64,000 nucleotides of DNA from Synechococcus sp. CCY 0621 (GCF_019038465.1 NZ_JAFKRH010000014.1:212194-276193), one strand, 5' to 3'; positions 36,452 to 45,233 are shown, counted from the first letter of the stretch. Made by a program: numbers and translations. Notes: generated by a model not told the origin, from the sequence alone.

Positions 36452-39171
36452 GACGGGGGGGAGTAGCGGTTGAGCTGGTTGAGCATCTTGCAGACCATGG
36501 CGCTCCAGCCGGTCTGATGGGAGGCACCGACGCCGCTGCCATTGTCGCCGTGGAAGTATTCGTTGAACAGGATCAGATCGCGCCAGTGGGGATCGCTCTG
36601 GAACATCTCCACGCCACCATTGAAGGGGCGTCGGCCTTCGCCGTTGCGGCGGAACAGATCCACCAGCCGTTTCTCCAGCTCCAGGGAGGCCTCCCAGAGG
36701 CTGATCCAGTGGCCGGAGCGGGTGGGGAACTCCACCTTGAAGCTCTCGTCGTAGAAGTGGGCGAATTTCTGCAGCGATTCGATCAGCAGGAAGTTCATCG
36801 GCATCCACACCGGCCCGCGCCAGTTGGAGTTGCCCCCGAACATCGCCACAGGACTGTCGGCCGGGCTGTAGGCGAGGGTCTGGCTTTCGCTGCCTTCGGT
36901 GTAGGTGTAGGGGTGCTGTTCGTACACCTTGGAGAGGGAACGGATGCCGTAGGGGGAGAGAAACTCCTCCTCGTCAAACAGTCGTTCGCAGATGCGCTGC
37001 AGGCGTTCCCTGGGCACCAGGGTGAACAGCACCCGGTCGTTGTGCCAGATCCCCAGGTTTTCCACGATCCAGGAGGGCGTGGTGCGCTCGTGGGTGAACC
37101 ACGCCAGGGTGCGGCTGACATCAAGCATCGGTAGCCGTGCCACGGTGTCGATGTCGAAGCTCTGCACCGCCAGCAGGGGCACCAGGCCCGAGAGCGAACG
37201 GGTGCGCAGATAGTCGACGCTGCCGTCGGGCCGCTTGATCACGTCGTAATAGAAGCCGTCCTCCTCGTCCCAGTTGAGGTAGTTGCGGCCGGCCGGATTG
37301 TTGAGGGCGATCGCCAGCTGCACGAAATCCACCACGAAACGCTCGCAGATGTCGGCGTACTCCGGCTCTTCCTGGCTCAGTTCCACGGCGATGTCCAGCA
37401 GATTGAGACTGAGCGAGGCCATCCAGGCGGTGCCGTCGCACTGCTCGATGATGCTGCCGTCGGCCAGGGGGAAACGCCGATCGAACACGGCGATGTTGTC
37501 GAGGCCCAGGAACCCCCCCTCAAAGACGTTGTCGCCGGAGCGGTCGTTGCGGTTCGCCCACCAGCCGTACTCCAGGATCAGCTTGCGCAGGGCTGCCCTC
37601 AGGAAGGCCAGATCGGCGCTGTCGCTGTTCTTGCGATCAATCTGATAAATGCGCATCGCCGCCCAGGCGCCGATCGGCGGATTGGGATCGGACAAGGCCC
37701 ACTCGTAGGCAGGGGTCTGGGCGTTGGGAGCGGTGTAATGGGGCTTGCGCAGCAGCATGCACTGCTCCTTGGCGGTGGCCGGATCGAAGATCGCGAAAGC
37801 CACCGCGTGGAACATCAGGTCCCACTGGCAGAAGTAGGGATACTCCCAGCAATCCGGCATCGAGATCACGTCGTGGGCGTGCAGACGTTCCCAGTAAGCG
37901 TTCTGGGTGTGACGTCGCTGGGCCGGTGGCGGCGAGCCGGTGGGGTCACCTTCAAGCCAGCGCATCACGCTCCAGCCGTAGTACTTCTTGCACCACAGCA
38001 GCCCGGCGGTGCCGGCCAGATGGATGCGCCGGTCGTCTTCGCACAGGCCGGGAACGCGATGCTCGAAATACTCCAGCCACTCCCGTTCACGCTCGGCGAA
38101 GAGTGCTGCGACGGCGTCCCGATCCAGCGCAGGGGCCGGCGCGGGGCCGTCGGTGCGGTGCAGGCGCAGCTCCACCACCCATTCCTCGCCGGCGGCCAGG
38201 GTGCGCTGCAGCAGACGGCCCGCCTTGCTGCCCTGCAGGGCCGGATTCACCGCGCCGGCTTCGCCGTCGACCACATGGCGATGGAAGCCGTCCTTCTGGA
38301 AGGCCGTGGCGTTGGGCTGGCCCCAGAGCCGCTCGCTGTTGGTTTCGTTGTCGGTGAAGATCCAGCGTCCGGGCTCGTCGCAGTCGAGCTGATACACCCC
38401 CAGACGGGGGATCCCATCGGTAACCACGGCAGGGCCGCTGGCCGCATCGTCGGCGCCGGCGAGTGGGCAGATCCGGTGCTCGACTTCATCGGGATAGCCC
38501 CAGCGCCAGGTGTTGCGTAGCCACAGGGTTGGCAGCACGGTGAGCGGGGCGGGATCCGGGCCGCGGTTGGTGGCCCGCAGCCGGATCAGCAGGTCCTCCG
38601 GTCCGGCCTTGGCGTACTCGATGAGGACATCGAAATAGCGGCTCTCGTTGAAGATCCCCGTGTCGATCAGTTCGTACTCGGGCTGGTCGCGGCCGCGGCG
38701 GCCGTTCTCGGCCCGTAGCTCTTCGTAGGGGAACGTCCGCTGCGGGTACTTGTACAGCCCCCGCATGAAGCTGTGGGTGGGAGTGTTGGCGAGATGGAAG
38801 AAATAGTCCTTGAGGTCCTCACCGTGGTTGCCTTCGGGATTGCCGAGTCCGAAGGGCCGTTCCTTGAGGATCGGGTCCACGCCGTTCCAGAGGGCCAGCG
38901 AGAAACAGAGGCGGCACTGGTCGTCGCAGAGGCCCAGCAGGCCGTCCTCGCCCCAGCGGTAGACACGGGAGCGGGCGTGGTCGTGGGGGAAGGAGGTCCA
39001 GGCGTCCCCGTCGGCTGAATAGTCCTCGCGCACGGTGCCCCACTGGCGCTCGCTCAGGTAGCTGCCCCACAGGCTCCAGGGGGCGAGGTCGTGGTCGCGC
39101 TCGGCCATGCGCCGGGTTTCCGACGGCGTGATGGCGTCGAGCACGGCGCCGCTGGGGACGCTGGCCGTCAA
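36448..39171 (-). CDS. GH63/MGH1-like glycoside hydrolase
   Basis: A large hydrolase of about 907 residues with an (alpha/alpha)6-barrel. Family signatures: WGSYLSERQWGTVREDYSAD, FPHDHARSRVYRWGEDGLLG, ISMPDCWEYPYFCQWDLMFH, EGGFLGLDNIAVFDR, NSNWRGPVWMPMNFLLIESL, and near the C-terminus NEYFHGDNGSGVGASHQTGW, which carries the usual base region. Relatives hydrolyse mannosyl- or glucosyl-glycerate and related glucosides, or trim glucose from glycans. No signal peptide is seen. The start is uncertain: TTG 39171 overlaps the preceding stop as TTGA and keeps the conserved segment SETRRMAERDHDL; GTG 39144 or ATG 39108 are possible. It lies between two GMC genes. Confidence 0.85.
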   Translation of the reverse strand: MTASVPSGAVLDAITPSETRRMAERDHDLAPWSLWGSYLSERQWGTVREDYSADGDAWTSFPHDHARSRVYRWGEDGLLGLCDDQCRLCFSLALWNGVDPILKERPFGLGNPEGNHGEDLKDYFFHLANTPTHSFMRGLYKYPQRTFPYEELRAENGRRGRDQPEYELIDTGIFNESRYFDVLIEYAKAGPEDLLIRLRATNRGPDPAPLTVLPTLWLRNTWRWGYPDEVEHRICPLAGADDAASGPAVVTDGIPRLGVYQLDCDEPGRWIFTDNETNSERLWGQPNATAFQKDGFHRHVVDGEAGAVNPALQGSKAGRLLQRTLAAGEEWVVELRLHRTDGPAPAPALDRDAVAALFAEREREWLEYFEHRVPGLCEDDRRIHLAGTAGLLWCKKYYGWSVMRWLEGDPTGSPPPAQRRHTQNAYWERLHAHDVISMPDCWEYPYFCQWDLMFHAVAFAIFDPATAKEQCMLLRKPHYTAPNAQTPAYEWALSDPNPPIGAWAAMRIYQIDRKNSDSADLAFLRAALRKLILEYGWWANRNDRSGDNVFEGGFLGLDNIAVFDRRFPLADGSIIEQCDGTAWMASLSLNLLDIAVELSQEEPEYADICERFVVDFVQLAIALNNPAGRNYLNWDEEDGFYYDVIKRPDGSVDYLRTRSLSGLVPLLAVQSFDIDTVARLPMLDVSRTLAWFTHERTTPSWIVENLGIWHNDRVLFTLVPRERLQRICERLFDEEEFLSPYGIRSLSKVYEQHPYTYTEGSESQTLAYSPADSPVAMFGGNSNWRGPVWMPMNFLLIESLQKFAHFYDESFKVEFPTRSGHWISLWEASLELEKRLVDLFRRNGEGRRPFNGGVEMFQSDPHWRDLILFNEYFHGDNGSGVGASHQTGWSAMVCKMLNQLNRYSPPS

Positions 39172-40682
39172 AGGGCGGCCTTCAGGGCGGCGCCGATGCG
39201 CAGGGCGTTGGCGACCACCGTGAGCCCCACCCCCACCGAGGGACAGAAGGGCAACACGCTGGCATCGACGATCCAGAGGTTGTGCACCTCGTGGCTGCGG
39301 CCCTGCAGGTTCACCACCGAGGTGGCCGGATCTGAGCCCATGCGGCAGGTGCCGCAGGCGCCGCCGATCACGGGCAGGGGCGCCTCGCCGCGGGGGTGGG
39401 TGGGGGCGGCCTTGGCCACCAGGGTCAGGGGGTCGGCCTCCACCGCCTTGAGGCAGTCGATCCAGCGGTAGACGAGGCGATCGTGGGCCTCCCGGTTGTT
39501 GGCCGTGTAATGGATCTGCAGCAGGTTGCCCCGAAGGGCGACGCGGTTGTGGGGATCGGGCCGCACGGCGCTCATCGCCCACCAGGTGATGGAGCGGGCC
39601 GCGAGCTGCTCAAGACCGAAATCCGGCAGCAGCCGGGTCACCAGGGAGAGCACCGGCGGCGATTCGGCGAACAGGGCGTCCTGGAGCACCCCCCCACCGC
39701 TCTGGATCGAGCCGAGCGGAAAGTCAACGTTCTTGTCGCCCCAGTAGAAGTCGGTGATGCCATGGCCGCGGCTGTAGCGGCCCGAATTGGGGGCAGCGGC
39801 CAGCTGCAGGATCGAGGTGAGCTGGGGCTTCATCAGGTTGCGGCCCACCTGATCGGAGCCGTTGGCCAGGCCGCGGGCGTGGTGGTCGGTGGCGGAGCGC
39901 AGCAGGATCTCCGGCGTGCCGATGGCCCCGGCGGCCAGCACCACCTGGTGGCCGCGGAACAGCCAGCGCTGGTTGTCGATCTCCGCTTCGACGCCGCGCA
40001 CCTCCTGGCCCGACGGGTTGACGTGCAGCTGCATCACCCGGACGTGCTCCTTGACGGTGACGGCGCCGCAGGCGCGCACCGGATCGACGCCAAACAGTTC
40101 GGCATCTCCGGTGGGATCGACCGCCGAATCGGACCAGCTCAGCGGCAGGTCGTAGGGATGCAGGCCCTGGCGTTCGAGGGCGGCACGCAGCTCCACCAGA
40201 AACGGCTCCACCGGCCGCGGCGCAGCGGGGTAGGCGCTGTTGCGGGCCGGGGCGGTGGGATCGGCACCGGCCACACCGTGCACGTGATACAGCGATTCCG
40301 CCTGGTCGTACCAAGGGGCCAGGTCGTCGTAGCGCAGTTCCCAGTCCGGAGAGGGCCCCTCCTGGAGGGGCACGCCAAGGAATTCCCTCTCACGCATGCG
40401 CTCAAGCACGCCACCCCAGATCTTGGTGTTGCCGCCGATGGCATGCACCATCTGGGGGGAGAAGGGATCCCCATCGGTGCCGAACCACTTCTCCTCGGGG
40501 TGGTACCGCGGCTTGCGGAACAGACTTACCTCGTTCACGTTCTGGTCGGCCTGGGGCATGACGCCACCGCGCTCCAGCAGCAACACCGTGTGGCCCGCAT
40601 CGGCGAGGCTGGCGGCCAGGGTGCCGCCACCGGCACCGCTGCCGATCAGAATCACGTCGTAATGGTTGTCGTCAATGATCAT
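39168..40682 (-). CDS. GMC-family oxidoreductase lacking canonical active-site His/Asn
   Basis: A 504-residue flavoprotein homologous to the neighbouring GMC enzyme. FAD motifs VILIGSGAGGGTLAASLADA, HAIGGNTKIWGGVLERM and NLWIVDASVLPF are good, so it should bind FAD. It lacks the cysteine cluster (the matching segment is DPTGDAELFGVDPVRACG). The usual catalytic pair is also missing: the HxxGTCRMG motif reads GGACGTCRMG, and the NPxLT motif reads SVGVGLTVVANA. It may be a diverged enzyme or a partner subunit of the other GMC protein. The gene starts three bases after the ctaE stop and overlaps the glycosidase start. Confidence 0.85.
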   Translation of the reverse strand: MIIDDNHYDVILIGSGAGGGTLAASLADAGHTVLLLERGGVMPQADQNVNEVSLFRKPRYHPEEKWFGTDGDPFSPQMVHAIGGNTKIWGGVLERMREREFLGVPLQEGPSPDWELRYDDLAPWYDQAESLYHVHGVAGADPTAPARNSAYPAAPRPVEPFLVELRAALERQGLHPYDLPLSWSDSAVDPTGDAELFGVDPVRACGAVTVKEHVRVMQLHVNPSGQEVRGVEAEIDNQRWLFRGHQVVLAAGAIGTPEILLRSATDHHARGLANGSDQVGRNLMKPQLTSILQLAAAPNSGRYSRGHGITDFYWGDKNVDFPLGSIQSGGGVLQDALFAESPPVLSLVTRLLPDFGLEQLAARSITWWAMSAVRPDPHNRVALRGNLLQIHYTANNREAHDRLVYRWIDCLKAVEADPLTLVAKAAPTHPRGEAPLPVIGGACGTCRMGSDPATSVVNLQGRSHEVHNLWIVDASVLPFCPSVGVGLTVVANALRIGAALKAAL

Positions 40683-40685
40683 GGT

Positions 40686-41288
40686 TCAGGCTCTCCAGAC
40701 ATAGAGCAGCACGAACAGGATGATCCAGATCACATCCACGAAGTGCCAGAACAGGGATGTGGCGATGACGCCTTCTTCGCCACCGTCGTAGTTGCCGGGG
40801 ACGAAGGATTTGGCCAGCATCAGGCCCATCAGCAGGATGCCGGTGAGCACATGCAGGCCATGGAAGCCGGTGAGCAGATAGAAGGTGCCACCGAAGGTGC
40901 CCGAGGTGAAGCCGAACGTGAGGCCGCTCCACTCCACCGCCTGGCCATAGAGGAAGTAGGCCCCCATGGCCATGGTCAGCAGCCAGAAGCCCCGGAACAG
41001 CCAGATCTTCCCCTTGCCTTTGAAATACTCAGCCACCACCATCGTGAACGAGCTGGACACCAGCACCACCGTGTTGATCAGCGGCATGCGCCATTCGAGG
41101 CCGTCCACGCCGGCGGGCAGCCAGTCGAGGGCGGAGAGGCGCAGCAGGGCGTAGCCACTGAAGAACGCCAGGAAGATGACGCTCTCGGAGCACAGAAAAA
41201 TGATGAAGCCGGTGAGGGTGTGGTTGGCGTGCTGGCCCTCGCCGTGGGCTGCGGACGGGCTGGTGGGGGGGATGGGGGTGCTGCTCAT
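40686..41288 (-). CDS. ctaE: haem-copper oxidase subunit III (ARTO type)
   Basis: A 200-residue integral membrane subunit with five predicted helices, for example TGFIIFLCSESVIFLAFFSG, MPLINTVVLVSSSFTMVVAE, YLLTGFHGLHVLTGILLMGL and HFVDVIWIILFVLLYVWRA. LTGFHGLHV and the final WHFVDVIWI are family marks. ATG at 41288 overlaps the subunit I stop (ATGA). It belongs to the same operon as ctaC and ctaD and stabilises the oxidase core. Confidence 0.95.
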   Translation of the reverse strand: MSSTPIPPTSPSAAHGEGQHANHTLTGFIIFLCSESVIFLAFFSGYALLRLSALDWLPAGVDGLEWRMPLINTVVLVSSSFTMVVAEYFKGKGKIWLFRGFWLLTMAMGAYFLYGQAVEWSGLTFGFTSGTFGGTFYLLTGFHGLHVLTGILLMGLMLAKSFVPGNYDGGEEGVIATSLFWHFVDVIWIILFVLLYVWRA

Positions 41289-42955
41289 CGGATGGCCTCC
41301 TGAAGGGAGAGCGCGCGCTCGATCTCGGCCTGGTGCTCCACCAGCGGTTCGCCGCTGCCATAGCCGTAGGGGCGGCTGATCACGGTGGGAACGTGCTCGC
41401 CGAAGTTGTCTTCCGCCGGGGGTGAGGGCAGCAGCCACTCCAGGCCGATGGCATTCCAGGGGTTGTGCGGTGCCTTTGGACCACGGGCCCAGGAGCTGAT
41501 CATGTTGAGCAGGAAGGGAATGATCGACACCCCCAGCAGGAAGCCCCCGAGGCTGGCCAGCACGTTCCAGAAGGCGAACTCCGGGTCGTAGGAGGAGACA
41601 CGGCGGGGCATGCCCATCAGGCCCATCGGATGCATGGGCAGGAAGCTGAGATTGGCGCCAATGAAGGTGAGCAGAAAATGCAGCTTGCCGAGGCCCTCGT
41701 AGGGCATCCGGCCCGTGTACTTGGGAAACCAGTGGTAGATGGCGGCGAAGACGCCCATGACGGCCGCGCCATAGATCACGTAGTGGAAGTGGCCCACCAC
41801 GAAGTAGGTGTTGCTGACGTGGATGTCAATCGGTACGGTGGCCAGCATGATGCCGGTGATGCCGGCAAAGACGAAGTTGAACAGGCCGCCGAGGCAGAAC
41901 AGCATCGGGGTGGTGAGCCGGATCTTGCCTCCCCACATCGTGCCCAGCCAGGCGAACACCTTCACCCCGGTGGGCACGGCGATCAGCATCGTGGTGACCA
42001 TGAACAGGTTGCGCATCCACTGGGTGACGCCACTGGGGAACATGTGGTGCACCCAGACGATCAGACCGAGGCCAACGATGATGAAGGACGCCAGGCACAC
42101 GTAGACGTAGCCAAAGAGGGGCTTGCGAGAATAAACGGGGAACAGCTCCGAGAAGATGCCGAACACCGGCAGGATGATCACATACACCGCCGGATGGGAA
42201 TAGAACCAGAAGAAGTGCTGATAGAGCACCGGATCGCCGCCCCCTTCAGGCCTGTAGAACGAGGTGCCGACGCTCAGATCCAGCAGCAGCATCACGGCGC
42301 CGCCGGTGAGGGCGGGCAGGCCGATCAGCTGCAGGGTCTGGGCGGCCAGGGCGGTCCAGCAGAACACGGGCATGCGGAAGAAGCCCATGCCCGGAGCCCG
42401 CATGCGCAGGATCGTGGTGACGAAGTTCACCGCCCCCATGATCGAGGAGACGCCGGAGAGGGCCACGGCCAGCACCCAGAGGAACTCGCCGTTGATCAGG
42501 TGGCCGAGGGGGTTCTGGAGACTCACCGGCGGGTACGACCACCAGCCGGAGGTGGCCGGGCCGCTGGGCACGAAGAAACTGGCGATCAGCAGGATGCCGA
42601 ACACCGGCACCAGCCAGAAGGCGGCGGTGTTGAGCCGGGGGAAGGCCATGTCGGGGGCGCCGATCATGGTGGGGATCAACAGGTTGTTGAGCCCGTTGAG
42701 CACCGGAAAGATGAACAGGAACAGCATGATCGTTCCGTGCATCGTGTAGAGGCCGTTGTACACGGTCCGATCCACCAAGTCGGAAGCGGGTGTGATCAGC
42801 TCGCCTCGGATGATCATGGCCAGCAGGCCACCCACCAGGAAGAAGAAGAAGGCCACCACGATGTACTGGATGCCGATCACCTTGGCATCGGTGCTGAAGC
42901 CGAAGTAGCGCCGCCAGGAGGCGGGTGGTTCGGGGGAGAGGGCGGTACTGGTCAT
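41285..42955 (-). CDS. ctaD: haem-copper oxidase subunit I (ARTO type, A2-like)
   Basis: The 556-residue catalytic subunit with twelve predicted helices and the haem/CuB site. Ligand segments are visible: YTMHGTIMLFLFIFPVL (low-spin haem His), FWFYSHPAVYVIILPVFGIF (CuB His and cross-linked Tyr), IVWVHHMFPSG (CuB His pair) and VVGHFHYVIYG (haem His pair). The motif YSHPAVY replaces the GHPEVY of A1 oxidases, so the D-channel Glu is absent; this is the A2 pattern. Together with a CuA-less subunit II it points to the cyanobacterial alternative (quinol-type) oxidase of the cytoplasmic membrane. Confidence 0.96.
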   Translation of the reverse strand: MTSTALSPEPPASWRRYFGFSTDAKVIGIQYIVVAFFFFLVGGLLAMIIRGELITPASDLVDRTVYNGLYTMHGTIMLFLFIFPVLNGLNNLLIPTMIGAPDMAFPRLNTAAFWLVPVFGILLIASFFVPSGPATSGWWSYPPVSLQNPLGHLINGEFLWVLAVALSGVSSIMGAVNFVTTILRMRAPGMGFFRMPVFCWTALAAQTLQLIGLPALTGGAVMLLLDLSVGTSFYRPEGGGDPVLYQHFFWFYSHPAVYVIILPVFGIFSELFPVYSRKPLFGYVYVCLASFIIVGLGLIVWVHHMFPSGVTQWMRNLFMVTTMLIAVPTGVKVFAWLGTMWGGKIRLTTPMLFCLGGLFNFVFAGITGIMLATVPIDIHVSNTYFVVGHFHYVIYGAAVMGVFAAIYHWFPKYTGRMPYEGLGKLHFLLTFIGANLSFLPMHPMGLMGMPRRVSSYDPEFAFWNVLASLGGFLLGVSIIPFLLNMISSWARGPKAPHNPWNAIGLEWLLPSPPAEDNFGEHVPTVISRPYGYGSGEPLVEHQAEIERALSLQEAIR

Positions 42956-42959
42956 GGCC

Positions 42960-43898
42960 TCAGGCGTCGTGGGGAAGGGAACTGGAACCGGGAACGTTGA
43001 CCTGGGGCGGGGGAGCCGGCACCACCGTGGGCCAGCCCCCACGGGGGTTCGTCTGGCGCTCGGTGTATTCGGCAGCGGCGACGCTGAGGCCGCTCTGCAG
43101 GGGGGCGGCGGCGGCCTGCTTCAGCCAGAGGCCATGGTCTTCGGCGGTCTCGACCACCACATCGGCCTGGTTGGCGGCGAACCAGGTGCCGCTGAACTGG
43201 GAGTCGCGCAGGCGGTAGCGGCCCAGGCGGGTGGGGGTCAGGCTGAAATCGATCGCCCGGCCAGGGATCACATCCTGCTTGAGCCGGAAGGCCGGGATGA
43301 AGAAGCCGTGCAGCACGTCTTCAGAGACCAGCCGGAACGTGATCGGCCGGTTCAGCTCCAGGTGCAGCTCCGTGCTGGAGACGTGCTGGCTGGGATAGCG
43401 GAATTCCCATGACCATTGCCGGGCGACCACCTCCACCTGCTCCGCTGGCAGCCGGTCGCCGGGGTACCCCCCCTGCTGCTCCTGGGGACTGCGCAGATGG
43501 ATGTGCTCCATCGGCCCCAGCACCCCCAGTTCGGTGTTGATCTGGATGGCGTACCAGGCGATGGCCATCACCAGCACGAGGGGGATGGCGGTCCAGATCA
43601 CCTCAAGGCGGGTGTTGCCCTCGATCGGCTCAGCGTCGCTTTCGTCGTACTTCTCGGCCCGGTGCACGAGCATCACCCAGCCCATCACCGAGATCACCCC
43701 CAGAAACACGAAGGTGCCGATGCCGGTTTCGAAGCTGAACAGGCCATCCACCAGCGGGGCGGCATTGGAGGCCTGCACCGGCAGCCACTGGTAGGACTCG
43801 CCTGCCATCCAATAACTGATCAGGGCCAGCAGGCCGATCCAGATGGCCAGGGCTGCCAGGGCGATAGGGCCAGGGCGGCGTGGGGTGGAGGAGGTCAT
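42960..43898 (-). CDS. ctaC: haem-copper oxidase subunit II without CuA site (ARTO type)
   Basis: A 312-residue subunit with two membrane helices (about 10-33, ALAALAIWIGLLALISYWMA, and 53-75, IGTFVFLGVISVMGWVMLVH) and a periplasmic cupredoxin domain. Alignment by eye with CuA subunits keeps the first His (VLHGFFIPAFRLKQDVIPGR). The CxExC-x3-H-x2-M ligand block instead reads RDSQFSGTWFAANQADVVVE, with Asp, Gln, Ser, Phe and Asn at the ligand positions. No dinuclear copper can form, so cytochrome c oxidation is unlikely; quinol is the probable donor, as proposed for cyanobacterial ARTO. First oxidase gene, four bases before ctaD. Confidence 0.93.
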   Translation of the reverse strand: MTSSTPRRPGPIALAALAIWIGLLALISYWMAGESYQWLPVQASNAAPLVDGLFSFETGIGTFVFLGVISVMGWVMLVHRAEKYDESDAEPIEGNTRLEVIWTAIPLVLVMAIAWYAIQINTELGVLGPMEHIHLRSPQEQQGGYPGDRLPAEQVEVVARQWSWEFRYPSQHVSSTELHLELNRPITFRLVSEDVLHGFFIPAFRLKQDVIPGRAIDFSLTPTRLGRYRLRDSQFSGTWFAANQADVVVETAEDHGLWLKQAAAAPLQSGLSVAAAEYTERQTNPRGGWPTVVPAPPPQVNVPGSSSLPHDA

Positions 43899-43909
43899 GG
43901 GGAGGGGCC

Positions 43910-44533
43910 CTAAGGAAGGGCGGTGCGGAGGTTGGCTCCGCTGGCCAGGAGTTGGTCGGCGGTGATGTGGACGCCGAATTCGGCGGCCAGTTCGGCACCG
44001 AGGGTGCCGTGCAGGCCGATCACCAGGAACAGGCCGAGCCCCACCAGCAGATAGAGCCACTGCACCTGGCGGCCCATGTCCCGACGCCAGAGAAAGCGCT
44101 GGTAACCGCGCCAGACCGTCATGGCGATGATCGCCACCAGGATCGCCACCCCGCCGACGCCATGCCAGAGCATGGTTTCCATGCTCTGCAGGCCGATGCT
44201 GCTGGTGACGCCGGGCAGCGGCACCGCCAGCAGCATCTCGAAGAAGCCGGCCGCCACGGTGAAGAAGCTGACGACGGCGCAGGCCAGCAGGTTGTACCAG
44301 CCCACATCGTGGAAACCGGCCCGGGTGATCGGCAGGGCCAGGAAACGGAACACCCGCTTTTCAATCGGGTAAAGGGCGCCGACGATGTCGAAGGCGATGG
44401 CGATCACGAACAGGCCGATCGTGAAATGAACCAGATTCGGATGGATTGGCAGGCTGTAGGGCAGGTCGTTGGGGCCCAGCCAGTCACCCAGCTGCTGGAT
44501 CGGAGCCTCGGCCGGAAGGATGGAGGAGGCCAT
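43910..44533 (-). CDS. DUF2231 membrane protein 2
   Basis: A 207-residue protein with four predicted helices: HPNLVHFTIGLFVIAIAFDI, WYNLLACAVVSFFTVAAGFF, MLWHGVGGVAILVAIIAMTV and LYLLVGLGLFLVIGLHGTLG. Conserved His residues near the helix ends (HPNLVHF, WHG, GLHG) are typical of DUF2231 and could bind haem. Such genes commonly accompany the cyanobacterial alternative oxidase. It is 11 bases upstream of ctaC and touches the previous DUF2231 gene by one base. Confidence 0.82.
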   Translation of the reverse strand: MASSILPAEAPIQQLGDWLGPNDLPYSLPIHPNLVHFTIGLFVIAIAFDIVGALYPIEKRVFRFLALPITRAGFHDVGWYNLLACAVVSFFTVAAGFFEMLLAVPLPGVTSSIGLQSMETMLWHGVGGVAILVAIIAMTVWRGYQRFLWRRDMGRQVQWLYLLVGLGLFLVIGLHGTLGAELAAEFGVHITADQLLASGANLRTALP

Positions 44534-45030
44534 CAGATCAGTCCGGCCCGGCCGGCGGCCACCACCGGCACGGTGTGCAGGCCGTACACCCAGATCAGCT
44601 GGTTGCCCAGGGTGACCTGCACCACCACCAGTGCGGCCAGCACCCCACCGGCGGCCAGGAAGGGCAGCGGCAGCGTCTCGGGGTCGCGGTTGCGCAGCAC
44701 ATAGCGCCAGCCGGTGAGCACCGAGAGGATGCCGGCCAGGGACCAGCCCAGGGTGCTGTGCAGGTTGAGGATTGCGCGCGAGGCGCCATAGGGATCGGCC
44801 AGGCCCGCCTCCACCTGGCCGAAGATGATCGCCACGAAGATGGCCCCAGTGGCGAACAGCAGGTTCCAGAAGCTGACTTCAAACAGATTCGGCCGCCGCA
44901 GCACAACACCGATCAGATCGAAGACCACGCTGATGACAGCCATGGCGATGACGAAGTGGACCACGATCGGATGGAGGGTGTCCATCCAGGGCAGGTTGTG
45001 ATCATTGAGGGCTGGCAGCAGTTGCTGCAT
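44533..45030 (-). CDS. DUF2231 membrane protein 1
   Basis: A 165-residue four-helix membrane protein related to the next gene: LHPIVVHFVIAMAVISVVFD, FWNLLFATGAIFVAIIFGQV, LHSTLGWSLAGILSVLTGWR and LAALVVVQVTLGNQLIWVYG. The His-bearing start LHPIVVHF and NLHSTLGW match DUF2231, a possible haem-binding fold with unproven electron-transfer function. It is the first gene of the oxidase operon. The promoter should lie in the 203 bases between it and the divergent NDH-2 gene. Confidence 0.82.
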   Translation of the reverse strand: MQQLLPALNDHNLPWMDTLHPIVVHFVIAMAVISVVFDLIGVVLRRPNLFEVSFWNLLFATGAIFVAIIFGQVEAGLADPYGASRAILNLHSTLGWSLAGILSVLTGWRYVLRNRDPETLPLPFLAAGGVLAALVVVQVTLGNQLIWVYGLHTVPVVAAGRAGLI

Positions 45031-45127
45031 CGGGCACCGGCCGGGGAGTGCTCCTTCACCATGGCCAGCGCCCGGCAGCTGTCCTGGGTCTGTGACCTTT
45101 TGCTACAGCACTGTGGCGATACCCCGA

Positions 45128-45150
45128 CCTGACGCGGGCAACCCGTCAGG
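45128..45150. promoter_or_regulatory. inverted repeat between NDH-2 and the oxidase operon
   Basis: The arms CCTGAcgCGGG and CCCGTCAGG surround the centre CAA, with a two-base bulge on the left. It lies about 100 bases from both divergent gene starts and is not followed by a T run. It could be an operator for a shared regulator or a transcript hairpin. No regulator is identified. Confidence 0.4.
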
Positions 45151-45233
45151 CGATGGTCCCCGCATCCGGGCGGAACAGCGCTCCCAGACCGTGAGATTGT
45201 CCCTACCTTTCAGACATCGTGAGCGGCGCATCG

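Noticed and set aside
41465..43000. A 511-codon plus-strand frame opposite ctaD
   Set aside because: Shadow of ctaD; the product is a Gly/Glu/His-rich low-complexity string with no hydrophobic core or motif.
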